Below are positions 54,816 through 64,000 of a stretch of 64,000 nucleotides of DNA, piece after piece. Under the pieces are notes generated by a model. That model was not told the origin of the DNA. It made no database searches and was given only the letters and a program-made list of their open reading frames with translations. How positions within the stretch are numbered: the stretch's first letter is position 1; each line of letters starts with the position of its first letter. The stretch comes from Mactra quadrangularis. Taxonomy: Eukaryota; Mollusca; Bivalvia; Venerida; Mactridae. The stretch lies in NCBI GenBank assembly GCA_025267735.1, contig CM046307.1, positions 37,811,231-37,875,230 on the forward strand. The letters are read 5' to 3'. Made by a program: the position numbers and the translations under genes.

Positions 54816-56074
54816 ATAATCTTACTCCCATATGATCAAATTTTAGATCTACATAAGTTTTTGTCTTTTTGCTCTTAATGTCAATACTAGCTTAATTCAC
54901 CTTGTTTAGATATGGACAGTGTACGAAATTAGTGGGTGTCCAGTTGCCCAGGACAAATACTTTTTAGTTGGGCAATCAAAATTTCTTTTGGGCAACCAAA
55001 AATCTACAAACAAAATACAGTGCTTGTTACTATAATGACCTGTTCGGACAATCACTATTATAACCAAACATCGTAGACTGTATGGACATACATTGTTTAA
55101 TGCTACGATAGTCGAAGATGCCTGATAACGTGAAACATGACTAAAACTTGTATTATGAATGACCGCTGTATTGGCTCTGTTTTTACGTAAGTTTTCTATT
55201 TTAAGGTTTTGTGTTGGGTTCCCGGTCGTTACAGATTAAACCTTTCATGAAAACTCGAAATCTATTATCAATTAAATGTATAGTAACATTGATATTTTGA
55301 TATTGAATGTCTAATGTTAGCTCAACATGATTTCGAATCAATGTCTCGAGGGAGTACGGATCGAATACTATTCGGCGCGGTCATACTCTTCCATAATTTG
55401 ACAATCTTGTCAATTTACCTTCAGAATCCTTAGGATTTAAAACTGTAATAAGTAGGGCTGCGGCGAGTATCCGAGTACTCGGATAATCGCGATCTCGACC
55501 AAAAAATTGAGAACAAATATTCGTCACGTTCGAAATCGTCGGATCGCGATCTAGTTAAAAATGAAAAAAATGAAAGATCATTTTCAGTTTAATTACCACT
55601 GAAAACGCACTACTAATGAAAACTTTAATTTATGTAGGGATCGAATTATCTTGTGTCAAAATTTTGATTGATACACAATTGAACAAAAATGTTACCACTG
55701 AAAATGCCCATTAAACGCTTGCTAGTTATGATTGGGGTACATGGTTTTTCATATAGTAAAAGCTTCTGTGATTTTTCACTTATTATGTTATTTCATGAAT
55801 TCCTGTGTGCTTTCCCATCAACATGTGATTCGCGGTTCGATTCGTAAATCGCTACACATGAATCGTTGTTGGAATCGGATCGCCACTTGCTCAACGATCC
55901 ACAGGCCTAGTAATAAGGTAAATTGTGTTGACTCGGCGTTAAACACAGTATATAATATGTATAATGCCTAAATCCACTAATTACCAAACTGACTGCCTAA
56001 CTATATTCATGTAACATTAATGGCCAAATACTAAATGTACCTTATTTCTTTCATTTGTTTTATTTTTATTTTAG
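54816..56074. other. intron of the carbonic anhydrase gene
   Basis: Apart from the SINE before it, no gene is seen. Words such as cgagtatccgagtactcgga near 55455-55480 look like the end of a dispersed hAT-type repeat. Confidence 0.45.
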
Positions 56075-56182
56075 CTCGAAAAACAAAGAAGTCTCGTTGA
56101 TGCTGACAACGACAAAATGCAAAATAATTATCGACCACCAGTTGATGTCAAAGGGAGACTAGTACGCGCATCATTTAAATAG
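56075..56182 (+). CDS. alpha-carbonic anhydrase, last coding exon
   Basis: Encodes LEKQRSLVDADNDK, then NNYRPPVDVKGRLVRASFK and a TAG stop at 56180-56182. The NYRPP word and the RASFK terminus are typical of cytosolic alpha-carbonic anhydrases; there is no C-terminal anchor or tail. Acceptor ttttag at 56074. Confidence 0.92.
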   Translation, partial: LEKQRSLVDADNDKMQNNYRPPVDVKGRLVRASFK

Positions 56183-57380
56183 AAAATGAATGAGAGTTAT
56201 CTCTCTTGTCTCAATATAGTTTATGCACAAGTCAATGAACAATCGGAATCTCTCGTTCATTTCTACAAGAATTAATATATCCCGCAAAAGATTGAAGTTT
56301 TACCCTGTTATGTGCTTTAATTTCTGAAGCTTTCTTAGCAGTCTTCGGAAAAGACCGGGGTATTCTGATAATTTATTGAAGTGAATGGCAGCTCACCGAC
56401 AATCATTAGATTATTTATACTAAAACGACTGTAGTGTTATATTATTTTGTTATTCGGAATATGTGCTTGATTGTTTGTTCGGAAAAAACACTTTCTATTT
56501 ACTTGTACGTATATAATTTGGATTCAACATCAATAAGTGGCAACGTAATGGCATCTACATTGTCCGGAGGTCCGCTGCATACAGTATACCACTGTGCTTA
56601 GACTATGGTCAAACTTGATATATGAAACAGTTTATGAATCATGTACACATAGTCAAGATTATTTATTCTATTTAAAGATTTTTGAAATCCATTTCTTGCT
56701 CTAGTTCTATACTTGCATGGGTACTAATGAAGTATTATATCCATCCATTACATTTTTAATAAACTTAAGACTGACAAAATGCTTTATTATAAAACAATAA
56801 ATTTCAACTTGAGTTAGTGCTACTTTGCACCAAGGGATATAATTCTGAATGATTTAGCATACATTTGTTTTTTCATTTTTTTGCAGAGTTAAATCCCTTT
56901 GATCATAGGCAACGAAAACTTGTGAAAGTCGTTGAATATACATGTACAATAATTTTATTAACACCAGGAAGGAGTTTATTCTATATCATTTTAAACGAGA
57001 ATATTGTTAATGTATTTCTTAATATATAAAAAAACGTCTGTGATAGATTGAACGGTTACATGTATTTTGTTTGAACTCTCAATTGATAAAAAAATGTATC
57101 TCTCAGCTCTACATGCAAAAATGCTGCTGAAATTTTATTCGAAAACGTAAACAAGTGCTGTGCTTACTTTATTCAGCATAAAAAGCATCTTAAATGGATA
57201 AATGTTTGTGGTAGTACATTTACAGTCAAGTAAATGAAAGAAACACGTTTTTGTCACTCGCTCAAACTTGGCACTCTGTGATAAAGCCATGTATTGTATT
57301 GTATATATTTCACTGTTGGAGAATGTGTAACACTTTTTATGTTAGTATTAACAAAAATAAAATGCTACTCAGCAACAAAA
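56183..57380 (+). other. 3' UTR of the carbonic anhydrase gene (inferred)
   Basis: AT-rich non-coding DNA after the stop codon. An AATAAA at 57356-57361 is a plausible poly(A) signal, giving a UTR of about 1.2 kb. Earlier AATAAA-like words (about 56757 and 56798) could give shorter forms. Confidence 0.5.
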
Positions 57381-57506
57381 TGTCTTTGTTTAGTTCTTTC
57401 TTATTTTATTTCATTTAATGATCCCAATTGCTAAATATGAAAGTTCTAGGTCACACTGGTCATGAGAAGATTCTTAAACATTTTCTTACATAACTCTGTT
57501 TATGTT

Positions 57507-57781
57507 TGTTTTGTTGGGTTTAACGCCGTAGCAACACATTGTATAGGTCATATAACGGTAGTCAGTCAATCTACTCACTCCTCCTGGAAAGGCTAAATCT
57601 CTAGATTTAGCTGTTAACCAACTGCTAAGCACCTACATAATTAAAAATCATTGGTAGGAGGGAGAATGGCCGTAGAAATAATTTCATGTCCAAACTCCAC
57701 GAAAGTATGCCCCGCCCGGGAATCGAACCCACAACCCCACGATCAGTAGACTTGCGTGCTACCAACTGAGCTAGCCGGGCG
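57507..57781 (-). mobile_element. tRNA-derived SINE, near full length, reverse orientation
   Basis: Same family as 54509-54815 on the minus strand: ggtttaacgccgtagcaaca (tail complement), aggagggagaatggccgtag, cgggaatcgaaccc (B box complement) and gagctagccgggc (A box side). The head is well preserved. Confidence 0.9.
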
Positions 57782-58289
57782 GCTTAACTCTATGTTTAAC
57801 TAGTGACCCATGGGAAGGGTCTATTTTTTACCCCAGATGCGTAATTTGAGCAAGCTTTAAAGAAGATCATTAATTGATCCCACATGCCAAATATTAAAGC
57901 TCTAGACTTCACAGTTAACGAGAATTTTTAACATTTGCGGATAAAACTCTAAGTAAAGTTTGTTATTTCTGGAACGGGGTCTTTTTTACTTAAGGGACAT
58001 AATTTGAGCACTCTTCGCAGAGGAATCTAAGGTTATACCATGCGCCAAATATGAAATTTCTAGGTCATACAGTTTTAGAAGAGAAAACCGTTTTCGCCTT
58101 GGAACGAACAGTGACAAACTAAAAGCTACTGGAGGTTTAAACTTTAAACCAGGTTCTAGGGTAAAGACATCTCACACTTATCTCTAACTGGAACAAACAA
58201 TAAGACATTTTTAGCGAAAGAACTTCAATCTAGCCTTCATCTGAAAAAACATTGTCTGGTTCTCAGTCGTACTTTGACAGGTAAAAGTA

Positions 58290-58571
58290 GGTCAGGCAAA
58301 CCATGATCATGGCCGCGACCGATGTAATGAATTAGGTATTGGATAATTATTTTATCAAATGATAAATTCTCACTACACAGGCTTAAATCAAAGGATCATT
58401 GTACAAGAATTACAGTGGATACTTTTTTTAGTTGTTCGATTACATCTATGCTAAATAAAGTATCCGAAATTCTAACGTCAGCAAATGTTCATGCAGGATT
58501 AAGAAAACGTAATACCAAGTATTTCCTGAATAATTACTGAGGAGGCCGCCATGATCACGGCTTGCCTAACC
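58290..58571. mobile_element. 282-bp element with about 28-bp inverted ends
   Basis: Left ggtcaggcaaaccatgatca and right tgatcacggcttgcctaacc are imperfect inverted copies (ggcaa..catgatca shared). The interior is AT-rich and non-coding. A non-autonomous DNA transposon is the simplest reading. Confidence 0.65.
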
Positions 58572-61225
58572 CGATAACGATAGTGGTAAGGGGCAGGTAA
58601 TCCAGACTAGCAAAATCACATAAACTCATTAAAAATTTAAAAGCATTGCCGACTGAAGGTAAAAGACCTAGTATTTAATGACCTTATAGGGACGAAAACT
58701 CATGGAATTAAATCAGCAAGAATACAACTAAAGCAAAATTAACATACAGAAAAGTTGTTCTTAATATTTAAAATAATGGGTTTTTTTCAAAAAAGTAAAA
58801 AACATAAAACGAACAGGTTAATTATGTGCTTTTGTTTTGATTATGAAGTATAGTGTGGTCACTTGGTTGGAACGAATGTGTTTACATTATTGTACACATC
58901 TAAATTCATTGACTGTCTAATGTACAGTGAAGCGTGGAACGTGAATCACGGGGTTTCCGTGCTTACTAGTTGTAGTTTGTGTATAGCCTATAGGTGTAGT
59001 TGGGAAAAGAAACGACCGCATGGAGAGGTAAGCATATTTATTTATAAAATATTCTTTAATTATTAATGAATGTATTTATTTTTATTGCCTTTATTTTAAA
59101 GAAATGTACATGTGGATACATTGTATCATATAATCTTGATTGCACTATAATGAGCAAGCATAATAATTATAAACCAGGCGTGTCTTGCAAGGAAAGCTGA
59201 CTACGTGCTATAGTTAAGGACTATGTAATTGTTGAAATTACAGAAAGGTACCTTTAAGTACCGGCCCTCAAAAAGTTGGTTAGGGTGAATGCAGTGCTAA
59301 AATATCATACTGTTTAATCATCCCTCTTGCCTGAAATCTTTTGGACCAGGCAATGTTATCGTAGGTACTTCACATCACCTGTGAATACAGAAATAAATAC
59401 GTTATTTTCTGTGCAAGTTTCCTTTTATTCTAGCGAGCAAATTCAGAATACATATGCAGATATTGAATGCACTAATATTACTCTAGATGCACCGAGGCTT
59501 ACATATTCTATATCTGTGACTGAATTTACATATATGAACAAACAAATAAGTGGGCTCTGTAATCAAAATTTTGGCGTCCATTTTGTGTGTATTAAAAACT
59601 TATCCATTACACATCTTTGCGGAAGTCAGGGGCTAATCACAAAAACGTGTGTACATACGCAAACTGAACTTCTATATAAAAATTGTAAGATTTCTATGAA
59701 ATGTCTTAAGAATGGTTTATTTTTTATGAAGTTATTACTATATATGTCTGTAGATTGGATGATTTATTGTTTTAAGGTATTTATTTGACGCCACGTGGGA
59801 ACTTTTTTGTGCCTTATTACTTCATTTTGACATCCATCGGTTCCGTCTTAAATTGGTCGATGTTTTGTTAGCAGATGACCATTTATTGTGTCATGCCACC
59901 TTTGTTTAAATTGGCCGTGTATTGAAAAATCAAGAGTATGGTGGCTCGGTATAGCCCTCGTGCATTTTCTTCGAGAGCTTCTAATCTCCGTTTGTGAAAT
60001 TGTTCGTTGAAGTTTGTGGAACATACTTTTTTCTTTAAATGCTTTGCAGTTTATAATGTATTGTTGATAACAAATCATGTGACCAAAATTTGAGGGCTTC
60101 ACTACTTGACGTTGACTTAAGTCAGATCGTATTGAAGCAAAGGTTTTAAGTTTCGAGTGCGTCTTTGAAATTCTCTCATCGTAAACGTAAGGTCAACGTA
60201 AGTAAGTATTTCGGAAAGTTTGCTATCTTACGTAAGATTCTTATGAAACAGTCCCAGTTCTTTATCAGCCCTGCGTTCAGTAAGCATTTAACGTTAGTCA
60301 ATCACCGTTACCGTTATGAACGGCTAAGTGAACGATCCGTTGAAGCGCGAACGTTTAAAGATAGCGGACAAAAGAATCTTTACTTCAATTTATTAGAAGA
60401 ATTCGGAGAGGAGGAATTGTTTTCTTGTTTACATTTTTTGTGTAAATTTATTGATCTAAATCAACGGGAGTAACACCGCCATCTTCGTTGTAATGGCAGT
60501 TACTAATTTGCACAATATACTGGAACTATTTTGTTTCATGTTGTTTCATACTCGCGTACTATATACTTAAACCGTTTTCTGTTTGTCTGAAACGTTTTCC
60601 GCTAACAGGCCGTTCAATAATGACATTAGTGAATTATACCTATTTTAAGTGTGTACCTTTCATTACCTGTGTCCATTATTGGACACCGTACTTTTTGTTT
60701 GTACTACTTCTTTTGTGTAAAGTTATATTTTGGACATGTTGAAATTTATAAAATTTAGTATATAGAGATATTTTTTTATACTGATTTCAGACAATGTATG
60801 AATTATTTTGTATTTTTAACTCTTAGTGCATCTGTACGGGGGTGTACACAATCTGATTGGAATATTTTATTTTAACTGTTTTCACTGTACTTCATGTAAA
60901 CTTGCACAAAAGATTACATGTTTAAACTCACTTTTTTCATAAAAAATAAATATTACTAAACCACTTTTTTGATATTTTTCTATTAAACTTACTTATTTAT
61001 TTCATTAGGATTAAAATGAAAACTGAAATTTATGAAAATTATTTGTAAATTTCAATTATTGCAACCACACCTATTTTAAAGTCATGAAGGACATTCGTAA
61101 ATTACATAGTCCTTAATTCTAACTGGACTACGTTGCTCAGTGATTATTGTTCGATATTTTAGAAAGGCTTTCATTGGCGATTCATTTGGAAACAATATTC
61201 AGTGAGTGTTTTCTTATTGTTGTGG
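58572..61225. other. intergenic, no gene recognised
   Basis: Several short open frames exist but without domains or exon structure. A good donor-like gagag/gtaagc lies at about 59027; it could end a 5' exon of an unseen gene, but nothing else supports this. Confidence 0.4.
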
Positions 61226-61517
61226 GTACCCGGGTCGATAGCGCAATTTGTACCGCGCCGGGTTTTAGATACTCGCGCCCGAGGGGGTGCGGGTTCGAAT
61301 CCGACTCGGGGAGGTTATACCCTTCCATGAAAATTTAACAATAATGTCGATTTTCCTCCATTGATTAGATATTATGGAGAAGTTTCCGGCCTTGTGGAAG
61401 GGTAGGTGAGTACTGGTTATGGTTCAGGAAAGCTAGGTTAGGTGCGCTGGACGCCGTAAAATGACTTAAACTTGTGTTGACACGGCGTTAACTCTAATAA
61501 ATAATAAATTAATAAAT
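61226..61517 (+). mobile_element. second tRNA-derived SINE family, near full length
   Basis: tRNA-like head with acccgggtcgatagcgcaat (A box side) and gtgcgggttcgaatccgact (B box, about 61288-61307), then a unique body (aagtttccggccttgtggaa, gaaagctaggttaggtgcgc) and a tail cacggcgttaactctaataa with short A/T repeats. Distinct in sequence from the 54509 family. Confidence 0.85.
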
Positions 61518-61909
61518 ATTGTTGTGGGTCTCTGTAATTAAATACATTGGATTTACAAGTAATGGTTCCTCGCCTGTTCACATTATGGGGAAAGGATATA
61601 ATTATTAGCATAGATGCTTTATAACAATGACCCTGAAACATATACATGTGTATATATAGGGTCCTTGTTATAAGCGAATTGATAGCTGCAGGTTTAGAGT
61701 TCGAGCTCAGTCAGGCTGAATATTTTTCGCACCAGGAGACCATACTGCTCAGCGTTGTGACTAAACTACATAGTCACTTGAGGAACTCTAAGATGACTTG
61801 TAAGAATAATTTGCTCCATTTTCTGATACTCGGGACAATTTTTCAGTTCGTAGGGAGAATGACGCGAGTCTTACTTATTCACATTATGGAGAGTAGGATA
61901 TAAAAGAGA

Positions 61910-62082
61910 TTGTATAGCTCAGTCAGGAGAGTACTCGTCGTGTAATCGGGGTCGCGGTTTCGAGTCTCGGTTAGTCCTATATATAAGACCCTCCGTAACT
62001 CATTTTACATTAGGGCATTATTCTGTAACAGAATAATGTCCCAATGAGAAATAAGTTACGGATAGTCTTATATATAGGACTA
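61910..62082 (+). repeat. tRNA-like segment joined to a long imperfect hairpin
   Basis: tatagctcagtcaggagagt and cgcggtttcgagtctcgg resemble A and B boxes. This is followed by arms tagtcctatatataagaccc and the complement ending gtcttatatataggacta, with a central attattctgtaacagaataat hairpin. A decayed SINE head next to a foldback element is likely. Confidence 0.55.
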
Positions 62083-62504
62083 GAGTTCCGGTCAGGTTGA
62101 AAATTGTCTTACCCTGTGATAGTGGCGCCTAATTGGGAGTCGGGGCGTGACTAAATAATGTGGTCATTTGTGTAACCCTTCAAATAATAATTGCCTTTAA
62201 ACGGTCTGATATTTTCAAATTGGGGGCGATTTTATAGCTCTTGGGTGAGAATGTCACAGTACTTACCTGTTCTATTCACATTATTGGTTTATAAAAGCGG
62301 TCTAATAGCGCTGCTAGGCCTACATTCGCCTTGTAATCGGGGTCCTAGGTTTAAGTCTCCACTAGGCTGCATATTTTGCTCATCAGATAAGTTTCGAAAT
62401 TCGAATAAGTATGCATGTAACCAAATACAATACGATTCTTGTACCCTTTTGACTGCATGCTTGATTATGTTGGGATATGTTGGATTAATAACTTAGGTAC
62501 TCCA

Positions 62505-62740
62505 TCTAGTGTCCCGAAGGGGGTACGGGTTTGAATCCTACCCGGGGAGGTTATACCCTACCATGAAAATTTGACAATATTGTCAATTTTCCTCGATTCA
62601 GAAGGTACATATATGTTGAAGTTTCCGGTCTTGTGGAAGGGTTGGTGAGTACTGGTTATAGCCAAGGGTCCAGGACAGCTAGGTTAGGTGCGCTGGACGC
62701 CGCGAAATAACCTAAAATGGTGTTTTACACGGCATAGATA
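62505..62740 (+). mobile_element. second SINE family, 5'-truncated copy
   Basis: Begins inside the head (ggggtacgggtttgaatcct) and matches the body of 61226-61517 (gaagtttccggtcttgtgga, acagctaggttaggtgcgct), ending ttttacacggcatagat. Confidence 0.8.
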
Positions 62741-63929
62741 CTCGTGTGGATTCAAATTCGGATCATGGATGTTTCCCAGATTACAAGATTGTATCGTTGG
62801 AAGTCGTTGATTACAAATTACATAAAAACATGTCGTCCATTCTATAAATAGACGGTGAAGATATCAGACCGTTTGTGTACAGAATGCATGTCGTCTGCTC
62901 AGGGAACAATACGTGATACACTTTGACATGTTTACAGTAATTTTGTCACCTTTAACCTCGGGCTAATCTTATTCAAATCAACACCAGTCTGCTATCCAAT
63001 CTAACTCGCCCAAACATAACCGCCATTTTCAATTTGAAAAGTGTAATATTGTGAGCAAGGAATTTTATTGAAATTGGAATATTAATTATTTGATTAAAAA
63101 AAGACAAGGACTGGTATGATGTATTTTTCATTTTGTTCCGTTTAACTTACAAAACGAGTTTATTAAGCGTCTACATGTATTTTCCAAGAAATCAAACGTC
63201 ATAGAATTAAGTTGCCTATGCGGTTTGTTATTGGCGCACTGAGGCTTTACAGGTTCAGAATTGTCTCCCCTTTTCGTTGGGCTAGTGAGATATCTCCAAA
63301 CCCGTTAAACCGAGGTACGATTTTCTGAGGTCGAAATTAAGAGAACTATGTTTTGTAAGACCCCCCTCCCCCTGGCCCCAGTTTATAAACATAATAACAG
63401 TCTCTTGTATTTTCGTCTCTATATAGTGTGTAAATGCAGTTGGAATGGCTGTTATTAGATGATTGTAACGATGAAAATACATAAAATCAACATAAAATAT
63501 CACGGGTTTTATAATAAACTTAGAACCATAAACTCAGATTTTTCGCGATATAACCTTCCTGTCTTGACGCGACGTAAAACCCTAACAAATAAACAATTCA
63601 TTAACAGACTCAAGTCAATGTAATTAAATTAAATCTTATTCCAACATGTTTATCAGCTTCATTTTGTATAAAATAACTTGTAACCAACTTTCGGAGTTCT
63701 AATGTTCTTATATTGCTGTAACATTGACTAAATTAGCAAAAGTAATGATCCAAATAAAAAATGAGTTTGGGTAAAAGTTGAGTTTTTTCCCGTAAATCTG
63801 GGGCCGGTATGTGGGTACATTGCAATGAGTAGATTATGTACAACATTCACTTTTCTTTTTCTGACCAAATTTCCGGTTGCTACGGATACAGAAATTGTCA
63901 AAATTTGATAGAAAAAGCTTGTATTTCTC
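62741..63929. other. intergenic, no gene recognised
   Basis: AT-rich DNA without supportable coding, RNA or transposon features. Confidence 0.45.
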
Positions 63930-64000
63930 ATTCTCGTTCCCAGAGTCTAGTAGGATTCTCAATTCTAGCTAGTTTTGAGAATCCTACTAGTTAGACTCAG
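63930..64000. mobile_element. foldback MITE of the ttcccagagtctag family, cut by window end
   Basis: cattctcgttcccagagtct followed by the start of the complementary arm (gagaatcctactag). Same family as 15130-15204 and 53517-53649. Confidence 0.7.

Noticed and set aside
58863..59030. possible 5' exon ending in a good donor (gagag/gtaagc)
   Set aside because: No matching downstream exon or promoter could be identified, so a gene cannot be supported.
59327..59788. 153-codon open frame
   Set aside because: No recognisable motif and no supporting exon structure or neighbour; it could be chance, though it is the longest frame outside the known genes.
61226..61310. second tRNA-like sequence
   Set aside because: It continues into a body shared with 62505-62740, so it is a SINE head.

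Overview
The window is AT-rich eukaryotic nuclear DNA from an invertebrate animal, most likely a bivalve mollusc. The evidence is a multi-exon alpha-carbonic anhydrase gene with GT-AG introns, tRNA-derived SINEs, many small inverted-repeat transposons and long minisatellite arrays. The species cannot be fixed from sequence alone. No bacterial operon, rRNA gene, CRISPR array or convincing functional tRNA gene was seen.

Layout. From 1 to about 35.5 kb there is no supportable protein gene. This part holds a 62-bp satellite (1-1950) with diverged relatives to 3430, several minisatellites (8.7-9.4, 12.2-14.7 and 15.5-16.3 kb), a segmental duplication (about 17.3-19.6 and 21.2-23.9 kb), foldback elements, a stretch dense in TGACGT motifs (29.2-30.1 kb) and a 2.2-kb inverted-repeat transposon rich in TTTTTCACAAGTTGTGAAAAA-like palindromes (32.8-35.0 kb). 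From 35.5 to 57.4 kb lies an alpha-carbonic anhydrase gene on the + strand. Six coding exons, the stop codon and a poly(A) signal are visible; exon 1 was not found.

The main content is a nearly intact 14.5-kb Polinton/Maverick (polintovirus, adintovirus-like) provirus at 37473-52020, sitting in one intron of the carbonic anhydrase gene. It is flanked by a 6-bp target duplication (AGGCCA) and bounded by near-identical terminal inverted repeats of about 250-280 bp. It encodes a protein-primed family B DNA polymerase, a retroviral-type DDE integrase, a packaging ATPase, a major capsid protein, a penton-type minor capsid protein, a fibre-like protein, a Cys-rich zinc protein and eight further small or structural proteins. 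Genes sit as divergent pairs sharing very short AT-rich promoters (24-69 bp) and as convergent pairs that touch or overlap. Many start codons directly follow a TATAAAA-type motif. Together the genes cover genome replication, integration, DNA packaging and capsid assembly. An adenovirus-type maturation protease, usual for Polintons, was not seen. The one visible lesion or recoding site is a run of nine A at the 3' end of a 486-codon gene, where another frame would add a C-terminal membrane anchor.

From 57.5 kb to the end there are two SINE families, small inverted-repeat elements and unannotated AT-rich DNA.
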